Shown here: piece after piece, positions 14,449-21,121 of the stretch
Position numbering within the stretch: position 1 is the first letter of the stretch
Layout: the number at the start of each line of letters is the position of its first letter
Assembly (NCBI GenBank): GCA_965659845.1
Contig: CBFHXS010000038.1
Location: 1-21,121, forward strand
Origin: Brumimicrobium sp965659845
GTDB taxonomy: Bacteria; Bacteroidota; Bacteroidia; Flavobacteriales_D; Crocinitomicaceae
Reading direction: 5' to 3'
DNA length: 21,121 nucleotides
Program-made: the position numbers and the translations under genes
Notes under the pieces: generated by a model
The model's database searches: none
What the model was told of the DNA's origin: nothing
What the model saw: only the letters and a program-made list of their open reading frames with translations

Positions 14449-14479
14449 ACATCAAAAATTAAACTAATTTTTTTGATGT
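14449..14479 (-). terminator. AT-rich inverted repeat after the rhodanese gene, possible terminator
   Basis: ACATCAAAAA (14449-14458) is the reverse complement of TTTTTGATGT (14470-14479). The repeat lies 20 bases after the rhodanese stop on the minus strand. The stem is AT-only except for two G-C pairs, and no U tract follows, so termination would be weak. A second 7-bp repeat with a 4-base loop (14423-14440) follows directly. Confidence 0.35.
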
Positions 14480-14498
14480 TCAGACAACCTTCTTAAAA

Positions 14499-14759
14499 TT
14501 ACCCTACTTCTTGAAGTCTGTAATTTAACTCCATCCATCCACCACCATTCTCGCAATCGATACCGTTTGCTTTTAAAAAACTAACAGCTTGTCCACTTCT
14601 ATTCCCAGAAGCACAGCAAAGCACTATGTTTTTCATTGATTTAAACTCTTCCATTCTTGATGGTATTTCATTCAAAGGTACGTTCTTGCTACCTGCTATA
14701 TGACCACCTTGAAATTCACCATATGATCTTACGTCTATAATTGTCTTATCATTCATCAC
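14499..14759 (-). CDS. Single-domain rhodanese-like protein (86 aa)
   Basis: The short protein has the layout of a single rhodanese domain. It contains IIDVRSYGEFQGGHIAGSKNVPL (the conserved 'DVR...E...GHI.GA.N.P' pattern) and the active-site loop CASGNRSG, with the sulfur-accepting Cys at residue 49 and Arg54. It ends GGWMELNYRL. Rhodanese domains pass sulfane sulfur from thiosulfate or persulfides to acceptors. The six-residue loop C-A-S-G-N-R fits sulfurtransferases rather than the longer Cdc25-type loop. There is no signal peptide, so it is cytosolic. It lies 68 bases downstream of serS, with its own -7 box candidate between, and is probably transcribed independently or with read-through. 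Partners are unknown. Confidence 0.9.
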   Translation of the reverse strand: MMNDKTIIDVRSYGEFQGGHIAGSKNVPLNEIPSRMEEFKSMKNIVLCCASGNRSGQAVSFLKANGIDCENGGGWMELNYRLQEVG

Positions 14760-14780
14760 TTATTCTTTAAAAGTTTAAAG

Positions 14781-14788
14781 CAAAAGTA
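14781..14788 (-). promoter_or_regulatory. Candidate -7 box (TACTTTTG) for the rhodanese gene
   Basis: The minus strand from 14788 to 14781 reads TACTTTTG, 21 bases before the ATG at 14759. It sits in the 68-base gap after serS and matches TAnnTTTG exactly. Confidence 0.45.
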
Positions 14789-14827
14789 TGACCTTAAAAC
14801 GAATGATACGGTGACTTTTGTGACAGA

Positions 14828-16099
14828 TCAGATTTTATCCATTCCAACATAAGACTGAATTGCCTTTGGCAGAGAAATAGACCCGTCCTCATTTTGGTGA
14901 TTTTCCATTAAGGCAGCAACAATTCTTGGTAAAGCAAGAGCGCTTCCATTCAGCGTGTGACAGAGCTGTGTCTTTTTATTGTCGTCTCTATACCTCAGCT
15001 TCAAGCGATTTGCCTGAAATGTATCAAACAAGGACACAGAACTAACTTCTAACCATTTATCTTGAGCAGCAGAATATACTTCAAAGTCGTATGTTATAGC
15101 AGAAGTAAACCCTAGATCACCTCCACAAAGGCGAAGCACCCTGTATTGCAGTTCTAATTTTTCCAGTAACCCCTTAACATGATCAACCATTTCTACTAAA
15201 GCTTGCTCACTTCTATCAGGATGTTCAACTCTTACTAACTCTACTTTATCAAATTGATGCAATCGATTCAGCCCCCTAACATCACTACCATATGAGCCAG
15301 CCTCCCTTCTAAAACAAGGTGTATAAGCCGTCATCTTTATTGAAAAACCTTCATCTTTAACGATCGTATCTCTGTAAATATTAGTTAAAGGAACCTCTGA
15401 AGTTGGAATCAAGTAAAGATCATCTTCAGTAGCATGGTACATTTGACCTTCCTTATCAGGTAACTGTCCTGTTCCTATGCCACTCGCTTCATTTACTACC
15501 AATGGTGGAATAACCTCTTTATACCCCGCCTTATCTGCTTCGTCTAGAAAAAAGTTAATCAAACCACGTTGTAGCTTTGCCCCCTTCCCAGTATAAAAAG
15601 GAAAACCAGCACCCGTCACTTTTACTCCCAATTCAAAATCAATGGTTTCCAATTCTTTTGCTAAGTCCCAGTGCGGCTTAGGTGTAAAATCGAAAGAAGG
15701 TGCCTCACCGTGCTCTTCCGTTATTTCATTATCTTCTTCTGTCACCCCATTAGGAACGATACTCTGAGGAACGTTTGGAATGTCGTATAAAAGAGTTTGG
15801 ATCTTATCTTCAAGTGCTGTTACTTCTTCTTTTAATGCTTGCTCGCTCGATTTTAAAGCAGTAGATTTTTCTTTTGCTTCATTCGCCTCTTCAGTCTTTC
15901 CCTCCTTAAAAAGCCGACCTATTGATTTGGAAAGTTTATTACTCTCAGACTGAATGGACTCTCGCTCTGTCTTCTTAGATCTCCATTCTTCATCTAAACG
16001 AATAACTTCATTCAATTTTTCTGAAAAATCTACACCTCTTTTTTTCAGCCCTTCTACTAATTCATCTTTCGATGTGCGAATACGAGTAATCTCTAACAT
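14828..16099 (-). CDS. serS: Seryl-tRNA synthetase
   Basis: SerRS charges tRNA-Ser (and tRNA-Sec where present) with serine using ATP. The 423-residue protein has the family layout. Residues ~1-105 form the charged coiled-coil arm that binds the tRNA extra arm (repeated Glu/Lys heptads such as EEWRSKKTERESIQSE). A class II catalytic core follows: PTSEVPLTN (232-240), motif 2 TPCFRREAGSYGSDVRGLNR (260-279) and HQFDKVE, and motif 3 with NGSALALPRIVAALMENHQ (384-402). The start at ATG 16099 gives the usual MLxxxxIR opening. A TAnnTTTG box (16130-16123) lies 23 bases upstream. It is followed after 68 bases by the rhodanese gene and preceded by the permease gene on the same strand. Confidence 0.98.
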   Translation of the reverse strand: MLEITRIRTSKDELVEGLKKRGVDFSEKLNEVIRLDEEWRSKKTERESIQSESNKLSKSIGRLFKEGKTEEANEAKEKSTALKSSEQALKEEVTALEDKIQTLLYDIPNVPQSIVPNGVTEEDNEITEEHGEAPSFDFTPKPHWDLAKELETIDFELGVKVTGAGFPFYTGKGAKLQRGLINFFLDEADKAGYKEVIPPLVVNEASGIGTGQLPDKEGQMYHATEDDLYLIPTSEVPLTNIYRDTIVKDEGFSIKMTAYTPCFRREAGSYGSDVRGLNRLHQFDKVELVRVEHPDRSEQALVEMVDHVKGLLEKLELQYRVLRLCGGDLGFTSAITYDFEVYSAAQDKWLEVSSVSLFDTFQANRLKLRYRDDNKKTQLCHTLNGSALALPRIVAALMENHQNEDGSISLPKAIQSYVGMDKI

Positions 16100-16122
16100 A
16101 ATTCTAAATGCGTTTATATCTG

Positions 16123-16130
16123 CAAATTTA
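16123..16130 (-). promoter_or_regulatory. Candidate -7 box (TAAATTTG) for serS
   Basis: The minus strand from 16130 to 16123 reads TAAATTTG, an exact -7 consensus match in the 80-base gap between the permease gene and serS. The predicted leader is roughly 15-20 bases. Confidence 0.45.
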
Positions 16131-16179
16131 AAAGTTCTCGCTTGATAATGATTAATAGGAAAGGTAAATAAATCGAATA

Positions 16180-17409
16180 CTACTTTAGCTTCTTATGTCT
16201 TTCATGTCGAGAGACTAAAACCTTGGTAGGTAAATACGAAATAATGAAGCCTAAAATACCGACAGATAAGAGAATAAATACACCATCGGAAAAGATAAAT
16301 TTAATTGGGAAAGCTTCCCCTGGAGCCCCAGGCATAGTGATGAACGAGAACTGCATTTGAGCAAAACCAACACCGTAGCCAAGAAATAACCCAATGATTA
16401 TCCCCCTACTTACGATCATCAACCCCTCAAAGAAGAAAATATTAAAAATTGTTTTTCGATTCGCACCCAAACTAAACAGAGTTGCAATGTCATCCTTTTT
16501 CTCAACGAATAGCATCGCTATAGAAGCGATAAGATTGAACGATGAAAGAATAAAAATAAACACAAGGATCAAATACACGATTAGACGCTCAGATTGGCTC
16601 GTTTTAAAAATGAGCTCATTCTTTTCATAACTCGTTTTTACTGTAAAATCATCACCGAGCATCTTCTGAATCTGCAGTTTAACCTCATCTGTTTCTTGGT
16701 GGTCCTTAACGTCAACATAATATGCTGAAATATCCTCTCCATATTCGAGGAGCTGATTTGCCAGTGTGTAAGGAATGACAACATAGTCACTATTTACCTT
16801 ACTATTGTAGTTCATTCGTGCTGCAACCGATACTTTTCTTGAGTTTAGTGGCTGTTTGCCCGGTCTAAGCTTACCTTCCCTTAACGGGACATTAAAAATA
16901 ACCTGCTCTTTAATCATTCCTGACGTGGAAATATAAGCGTCTAACTTTTCCAACAAGAAAGCCCCAAATATTGCTTGTGGTTGATCATTAATGTAAAGCG
17001 CCGCCTCTCCATCCACGAGATGTTCCTTCATTTTAGAAGATTCAATAAAAACAGGATCAACGCCAAGCATCTTTGCATGCACCCATTTTTCCTCATGTTT
17101 GAGGATTACAACCTCCTCGAGAGCCCTTACTACACCGTTTACTTCTGGGAGGCTGTCGATCTCATTAATGTCAATAAATGTTTGATTGAATGTCTTCGCT
17201 TTTGATGAACGTATGGTGATATCAGGATCAAAGTCACTGTAAAGCTTTATTACTAAATCTTCTACCCCGTTGAATGCAGAGAGCAGTATTACCAATGCAG
17301 CAGTGGAAATGGTTATACCTACAACACTAATGTTAGTGATCAAATTGATTACATTCCGAGACTTTTTCGCTTTGAAGTAGCGACGAGCTATGAACCGTGC
17401 TACATTCAT
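16180..17409 (-). CDS. LolC/LolE-type FtsX-family ABC transporter permease
   Basis: The 409-residue inner-membrane protein has one N-terminal transmembrane segment (about 22-46), a large periplasmic domain (~47-270) and three C-terminal segments (about 275-298, 324-350 and 375-397). This is the FtsX/MacB-type fold of LolC and LolE. The conserved core ASIAMLFVEKKDDIATLFSLGANRKTI precedes the third segment, and the N-terminus ARFIARRYFKAKK is typical of LolC-like proteins. LolCDE extracts lipoproteins from the inner membrane for transfer to the outer membrane. The ATPase LolD is not in this window, so partner and substrate are inferred from family resemblance. Its ATG directly follows the rbfA stop (TAAATG), so translation is probably coupled. 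Confidence 0.88.
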   Translation of the reverse strand: MNVARFIARRYFKAKKSRNVINLITNISVVGITISTAALVILLSAFNGVEDLVIKLYSDFDPDITIRSSKAKTFNQTFIDINEIDSLPEVNGVVRALEEVVILKHEEKWVHAKMLGVDPVFIESSKMKEHLVDGEAALYINDQPQAIFGAFLLEKLDAYISTSGMIKEQVIFNVPLREGKLRPGKQPLNSRKVSVAARMNYNSKVNSDYVVIPYTLANQLLEYGEDISAYYVDVKDHQETDEVKLQIQKMLGDDFTVKTSYEKNELIFKTSQSERLIVYLILVFIFILSSFNLIASIAMLFVEKKDDIATLFSLGANRKTIFNIFFFEGLMIVSRGIIIGLFLGYGVGFAQMQFSFITMPGAPGEAFPIKFIFSDGVFILLSVGILGFIISYLPTKVLVSRHERHKKLK

Positions 17410-17745
17410 TTACTTCTTAAGCAATTCATCGATCTTCTCTGCATAATCTAGAGAATCATCTATTTTAAAGTCTAGGTCGGGAATATGCTTCATATTCTTT
17501 AATCGACGGCCTACGTCACCTCTGACCATACTCTTATTTGCTTGAATATTTTGCAGTACCTCTTCTTTTGGTGGCCCAGCAAATACACTTAAATACACCG
17601 TTGCCTTGCCAAGATCCGGTGTGACTCTAACTACAGTAGCTGTCACCATTGCCCCTAAGCAAAGGGTTCTGGCATTTTGTTGAAACACTTTTGAAACCTC
17701 CTCTTGGATCACATTTTCAATTCTATTCTGTCTGATCGAACTCAT
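17410..17745 (-). CDS. rbfA: Ribosome-binding factor A
   Basis: RbfA is a small KH-fold protein that binds free 30S subunits and helps 16S rRNA 5'-end maturation, notably at low temperature. The 111-residue product shows the family pattern. SIRQNRIENVIQEEVSKVFQ is the N-terminal helix, VTPDLGKATVYLSVF is the central strand region, and RRLKNMKHIPDLDFKIDDSLDYAEKIDELL is the C-terminal part. The frame extends upstream to 17892, but that segment is Cys/hydrophobic-rich, unlike any RbfA, and overlaps the divergent exporter gene. ATG 17745 is therefore chosen, and a TACTTTTG box ends only 4 bases before it. It is followed without a gap by the LolC/E-like permease gene. Confidence 0.93.
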   Translation of the reverse strand: MSSIRQNRIENVIQEEVSKVFQQNARTLCLGAMVTATVVRVTPDLGKATVYLSVFAGPPKEEVLQNIQANKSMVRGDVGRRLKNMKHIPDLDFKIDDSLDYAEKIDELLKK

Positions 17746-17749
17746 ACCA

Positions 17750-17757
17750 CAAAAGTA
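17750..17757 (-). promoter_or_regulatory. Candidate -7 box (TACTTTTG) for rbfA, leaderless arrangement
   Basis: The minus strand from 17757 to 17750 reads TACTTTTG, followed by TGGT and then the rbfA ATG. Transcription would start at or next to the start codon, so the mRNA would have no leader or SD. Confidence 0.45.
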
Positions 17758-17770
17758 ATGCATCAGTACT

Positions 17771-17795
17771 AAACCACTGGGAAATAAAGTGGTTT
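17771..17795. promoter_or_regulatory. 8-bp inverted repeat between divergent rbfA and exporter promoters
   Basis: AAACCACT (17771-17778) and AGTGGTTT (17788-17795) are perfect inverted copies separated by 9 bases. The repeat starts 13 bases upstream of the rbfA -7 box and covers its expected -33 zone; it is 40-64 bases upstream of the exporter -7 box. A dimeric regulator could bind there. No U tract suits it as a terminator. Confidence 0.35.
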
Positions 17796-17834
17796 TCTTT
17801 GCGTTCACTTCCATACATACAAATGAAATTCCTC

Positions 17835-17842
17835 TATATTTG
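17835..17842 (+). promoter_or_regulatory. Candidate -7 box (TATATTTG) for the ABC exporter, leaderless arrangement
   Basis: TATATTTG is followed by CACAGA and the ATG at 17849. No SD is possible in the 6-base gap, so the transcript probably begins at or within a base or two of the start codon. Confidence 0.5.
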
Positions 17843-17848
17843 CACAGA

Positions 17849-19690
17849 ATGAAACAATTGATAACCATATTTAAGTCAACTTTTCTGTACAAGGGTCGCG
17901 CTTTTGCTACAATTTTTTTTAATCTACTTTTCGTTATTTTTAATCTTGTTTCACTCGTTCTTTTCGTACCCTTTTTGCAGGTTATTTTCCCAAGTGAGGA
18001 TACTGAACTCGTTCTTTCAGAGCCGAATTACAATGGCTCTGGCATTAGTGGGTTGATTGATTACGTCAAGGATTATTTTGATTATTTCATGAGTTCAATG
18101 GCCAAAGAGGACCCCAAATATGCCTTAATGTTCGTTTGTGTTTCAGTTGTCATTGCTTTTTTCTTGAAAAGTCTATTTAGATATCTAGCAATATATCATC
18201 AGTCTCAATTGCGTATGGCCGTGGTGAGAGATTATAGAAACAAGCTTTTTGAAAAATCTATGCGTCTTCCCGTATCATTCTTTACTGAAGAACGCAAAGG
18301 TGATCTTATGTCCCGAATGAATGGCGACGTAAATGAGGTTGAAGCTGCTGTAATCGCCGTGCTTGAGCTAATTTTTAGAGATCCGCTGTCTGTAATAATT
18401 ACCGTTAGTGTTTTAATCTATTGGAGCCCCGCTCTTACTCTTTTTTCTTTCATTCTACTCCCCGTCTCAGCACTAATCATATCTCAAATTGGTAAGAGTT
18501 TGAAACGAACTGCCAGCAAGGGCCAGAAGCAAATGGGAGTTCTATTCTCCTTTTTAGATGAACACTTAGGAGGAATTCGAATTGTCAAAGCCTTCAATGC
18601 GACTGCCTCTTCTGTAAACAAATTTAAAAGCATCAATCTTCATCACCAAAAACTAATAACACGGGCTTTTCGTAAAAGAGATTTAAGCTCTCCTTTGAAT
18701 GAGTTCCTAGGAGCAGTGGTTATGATTATGATCGTTTGGTATGGAGGAAACATGATCCTAGACGGTGACGCAGGTGATGGATTTACAGGAAAGCAATTCA
18801 TCGGATTTATTATTGTTTTTTCACAATTACTCGTCCCTGTTCAAAATATTGCAAAAAACATGGCTAACCTGAGCAAAGCGAAGGCATCACAAGAACGAAT
18901 AGAAGAAATTCTAGATTTAGATGAAAAGATATTGGATCCTATAAACCCTGAGTCTATAACAACTCTTAAGGATAAAATATCTTTTAATAACGTTTCGTTT
19001 GCTTATAAAAAAGAGGTTGTGTTGAAGAACATTAGCTTCAGTATTCCAAAAGGCGAAACTGTTGCTCTGGTTGGTGAATCAGGAAGTGGTAAGTCTACCA
19101 TAGCAGACTTACTTCCTCGTTTTCATGATGTAGCCGAAGGAAGTGTTGAGTTTGACGGATTGAACATTAAAAACTTTACTTTACATGACCTCCGCTCACA
19201 AATAGGAATGGTTAGCCAAGAGTCAATTCTATTTAATGATACCGTATTTAACAATATATCCTTTGGTAAGGAGAACGCCTCTAAGGAAGAAGTTATTCAA
19301 GCTGCTAAAATTGCCAATGCACACGCCTTTATTATGAAGTTGGATGATGGTTATGAAACTAATATAGGTGAGCGTGGAAATAAATTGTCTGGAGGACAGA
19401 AGCAGAGGTTAAGTATTGCACGCGCTGTATTAAAAAACCCTCCTGTGATGATCTTGGATGAGGCAACATCAGCACTAGATACAGAAAGTGAAAAATTAGT
19501 ACAAGAAGCGCTAGATCATCTTATGGAAAACCGAACTTCACTCGTTATTGCGCATCGATTGAGCACAATTAAAAATGCCAATACCATTCTCGTTCTTAGT
19601 AAGGGTGAAATCGTTGAAAAAGGTACACATGAAGAGCTATTTGCCCAAAAGGGTCATTACTACAAGTTGAGTACCATGCAAGAGGTTTAG
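17849..19690 (+). CDS. MsbA-like ABC exporter (fused permease-ATPase, 613 aa)
   Basis: This is a half-transporter with an N-terminal six-helix exporter domain (residues ~20-340) and a C-terminal nucleotide-binding domain (~375-613). It acts as a homodimer or heterodimer in the inner membrane. The ATPase motifs are complete: Walker A GESGSGKST (409-417), Q-loop Gln457, signature LSGGQKQR (513-520), Walker B VMILDE (533-538), D-loop SALD and H-loop His569. Length and layout fit lipid-A/lipid flippases of the MsbA type, but drug or peptide exporters look alike, so 'MsbA-like' is as far as sequence goes. ATG 17849 is chosen over an upstream in-frame start because it follows a -7 box by 6 bases and begins with the first helix region. 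It is convergent with the hydrolase gene, 6 bases apart. Confidence 0.93.
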   Translation: MKQLITIFKSTFLYKGRAFATIFFNLLFVIFNLVSLVLFVPFLQVIFPSEDTELVLSEPNYNGSGISGLIDYVKDYFDYFMSSMAKEDPKYALMFVCVSVVIAFFLKSLFRYLAIYHQSQLRMAVVRDYRNKLFEKSMRLPVSFFTEERKGDLMSRMNGDVNEVEAAVIAVLELIFRDPLSVIITVSVLIYWSPALTLFSFILLPVSALIISQIGKSLKRTASKGQKQMGVLFSFLDEHLGGIRIVKAFNATASSVNKFKSINLHHQKLITRAFRKRDLSSPLNEFLGAVVMIMIVWYGGNMILDGDAGDGFTGKQFIGFIIVFSQLLVPVQNIAKNMANLSKAKASQERIEEILDLDEKILDPINPESITTLKDKISFNNVSFAYKKEVVLKNISFSIPKGETVALVGESGSGKSTIADLLPRFHDVAEGSVEFDGLNIKNFTLHDLRSQIGMVSQESILFNDTVFNNISFGKENASKEEVIQAAKIANAHAFIMKLDDGYETNIGERGNKLSGGQKQRLSIARAVLKNPPVMILDEATSALDTESEKLVQEALDHLMENRTSLVIAHRLSTIKNANTILVLSKGEIVEKGTHEELFAQKGHYYKLSTMQEV

Positions 19691-19696
19691 TTCGCT

Positions 19697-20614
19697 TTAC
19701 CTATTGAGTTCGATAAAACGAAATAATTCTTCATTAAACTTTTTGGGCTGCTCTTCTGGAAGTGCATGTCCAGCTTTTGAGATAATTTTTAATTCCGCAC
19801 CCAAAATTTGTTGTAGTTCTTTTGCCTCACGAACCAGAAATACTTGATCGTCCTGCCCCCATAAGATTAGTATAGGCAGATCGACCCCCCCAGACATTCT
19901 TTCCCGATTCGATGGTAGCTCTTGCAACAATTTTGCTTGCTGTTCAAGGTGTTTGCTAAAATAGAGACCAATAGTTTCTTCAAGAATTCCTGATGGGATC
20001 ATTGGAGGTTTTCGAAATGCAAAATCTAATAACCTCTGAACCTCTTCCACTGTTTCTGGAACAAAAGCATCCTGAACATTTTTCACACCTACCCTATTGC
20101 AGAACTCTAAAACCTCTTCATCCGATAATGCTGCTCCTGGGGAGTCTACAATGGTGAGTGTTTGAAGGTCATGGACATATTTCTGAGCATACCCTAGAGA
20201 AATAAAGCCACCATATGAGATTCCTACTAAATTAACATTTGACAACTGCTCTGCTTCAACAATGGTTTTCACCATTTCTATTTGAACATTTAAAGTTGGT
20301 TCTTGGGTGGAGTAGCTTTTGCCAAACCATAATATATCTGGAATGATCACTCGATAATCTTCATGCATTTGCTTGGCCTGTTGCCACCAAGAAATTTTTC
20401 CATCACCTCCAAATCCGTGAACGAAAACAACTACTGGCTTGTCAGCTAATTGATTATCAAAATAATGGATATTCGTACCTTCTGAATCTAACGTTTTTGC
20501 AAGGAACCCAATTTTAAGATACTTTTCACTCAGACGCTCGTCAAACTTATGAACCAATTTTTTACAGCTGAATAAAGCCATTACCAATGTAAAAAAGATG
20601 ATTGCCCGCTTCAT
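19697..20614 (-). CDS. Lipoprotein alpha/beta hydrolase (305 aa)
   Basis: The protein has an N-terminal signal with lipobox LFSC followed by KK (Cys17), so it is a predicted lipoprotein. An alpha/beta-hydrolase fold follows: oxyanion loop VHGFGG (65-70), nucleophile elbow GISYGG with Ser133, acid residue in LWGQDDQ (most likely Asp256) and catalytic His283 in KAGHALPEEQP. The triad is complete, so it should be an active serine hydrolase, most like monoacylglycerol lipase/esterase-type members; the substrate is unknown. Membrane anchoring places it in the periplasm or on the outer membrane, which suggests lipid or ester substrates of the envelope or environment. It lies 91 bases downstream of the DUF4412-like gene on the same strand and converges tightly with the exporter gene, without a visible terminator between. 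Confidence 0.9.
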   Translation of the reverse strand: MKRAIIFFTLVMALFSCKKLVHKFDERLSEKYLKIGFLAKTLDSEGTNIHYFDNQLADKPVVVFVHGFGGDGKISWWQQAKQMHEDYRVIIPDILWFGKSYSTQEPTLNVQIEMVKTIVEAEQLSNVNLVGISYGGFISLGYAQKYVHDLQTLTIVDSPGAALSDEEVLEFCNRVGVKNVQDAFVPETVEEVQRLLDFAFRKPPMIPSGILEETIGLYFSKHLEQQAKLLQELPSNRERMSGGVDLPILILWGQDDQVFLVREAKELQQILGAELKIISKAGHALPEEQPKKFNEELFRFIELNR

Positions 20615-20705
20615 TTAGAATAATGTACACCTCGAAATTTTTGAAAAACCAAATATTCAGAATACTTAATCAAAACAGCTACTCCGTCTTTAATGAGTTT
20701 CGCTC

Positions 20706-21121
20706 CTAACGTCCTCCGCGCATCTGCTTCATTTCTTCTGCAGTCTTGAGTACAAAACCGCTTGGAACTTCCATGCTAAAAACTTTCTCTGGTTTTTTGA
20801 TCTTCTTTCTATATTCAAAAGCGACCATTTTTAAATCCATCTTTCCCCAGCTTGAATTGATTTCTAGAGGAACGCCTGGAATGTCTTCATACAAGTATTG
20901 ACCACCTCTGTAAGAAGGAACAATTTCGCTAGTATACCAAATTTCAGACTCCTTGTCGTCTGCACCTGTTATTATTGCTTTTTTACACTCATAGCCCATG
21001 ACCTCTTTAGTTTCATCAACTAGCTCAACGTCTCTTTTTGACATCGCTAGTTTCTGCTCGTCACTCATGTCGTTCTCCGTGCTTTTCATAGCAATCTGAC
21101 CCATCATACCATCTAAAAGCA
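20706..21121 (-). CDS. DUF4412-like exported protein, C-terminal part (5' end outside window)
   Basis: The frame stays open past the ATG at 21107 to the window edge: codons before it read L-L-D-G and continue into M-M-G. The true start therefore lies outside and only the C-terminal ~138 residues are visible. The pattern KEVMGYECKKAIITGADDKESEIWYTSEIV, then PGVPLEI, MKMVAFE-type strand spacing and FSMEVPSGFVLKTAEEM resembles the DUF4412 / GLPGLI-like group of Bacteroidota periplasmic proteins, which have a lipoprotein-carrier-like beta fold. Function is unknown. The first visible residues fit the middle of such a domain. It precedes the lipoprotein hydrolase gene in the same direction, with a 91-base gap. 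Confidence 0.65.
   Translation of the reverse strand, partial: LLDGMMGQIAMKSTENDMSDEQKLAMSKRDVELVDETKEVMGYECKKAIITGADDKESEIWYTSEIVPSYRGGQYLYEDIPGVPLEINSSWGKMDLKMVAFEYRKKIKKPEKVFSMEVPSGFVLKTAEEMKQMRGGR

Larger units (their letters stand above)
14065..14498. other. 434-base non-coding stretch between pdxA and the rhodanese gene
   Basis: No protein of ordinary size is encoded here. On the minus strand it contains two TAnnTTTG boxes (14109-14102 and 14287-14280), a strong GAAA-tetraloop hairpin with U tract (14203-14177) and a 14-codon SD-led ORF. Closer to the rhodanese gene lies a cluster of inverted repeats: AGCCAT/ATGGCT (14341-14346 and 14363-14368), the palindrome AAAACAATTGTTTT (14381-14394), AATAGTT/AACTATT (14423-14440), and ACATCAAAAA/TTTTTGATGT (14449-14479). 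The density of structured elements is higher than elsewhere in the window. Confidence 0.6.

Noticed and set aside
17746..17892. N-terminal extension of rbfA to 17892
   Set aside because: The added 49 residues are unlike RbfA, overlap the divergent exporter start and include the promoter and inverted repeat; ATG 17745 matches the family N-terminus.
1..21121. Insertion sequences, prophage, tRNA/rRNA genes or defence systems
   Set aside because: No transposase, integrase, terminal repeats, tRNA-like T-arm or known defence-protein motifs were seen on either strand.

Overview
The window reads as a chromosomal stretch from a low-GC member of the Bacteroidota, most likely a (marine) Flavobacteriales relative. 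Three things point there. A large exported protein ends in a type IX secretion system (T9SS) type B, gliding-motility-associated C-terminal domain. The signal peptides and the LFSC-KK lipobox are of the usual Bacteroidota kind. Most upstream regions carry the Bacteroidota -7 promoter element TAnnTTTG and lack a strong Shine-Dalgarno sequence. Species cannot be fixed from sequence alone.

Positions 1-9118 are a surface/envelope block on the + strand. It opens with the 3' part of a giant gene: an outer-membrane beta-barrel, about 13 Ig-like repeats of ~96 residues, a non-Ig Cys-containing module, further Cys-bearing modules and a Lys/Arg/Thr/Pro tail. A perfect 15-bp hairpin terminator ends it. 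A two-gene unit follows: a small exported protein of unknown function and a 916-residue CUB / P-domain / PKD / T9SS type B protein, closed by a second terminator. Positions 9119-9493 carry no gene.

Positions 9494-12954 hold an AI-2E-family membrane protein (-), a divergent GT4 glycosyltransferase (+), and an M42 aminopeptidase (-) that is the distal gene of a pdxA-M42 operon. Between pdxA and a rhodanese gene lies a 434-base non-coding stretch. On the minus strand it holds a compact unit of -7 box, SD-led 14-codon ORF and GAAA-tetraloop terminator. This is either a small RNA or an attenuator-type leader for pdxA, and it is the best candidate here for something undescribed.

Positions 14499-21121 are mostly housekeeping: a small rhodanese protein, serS, a LolC/E-type permease directly abutting rbfA (TAAATG), a divergent MsbA-like ABC exporter, a lipoprotein alpha/beta hydrolase, and the C-terminal part of a DUF4412-like protein cut by the window edge. 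The rbfA and exporter genes share an intergenic region in which both -7 boxes lie only 4-6 bases before the start codons, which suggests leaderless mRNAs, with an 8-bp inverted repeat between them.
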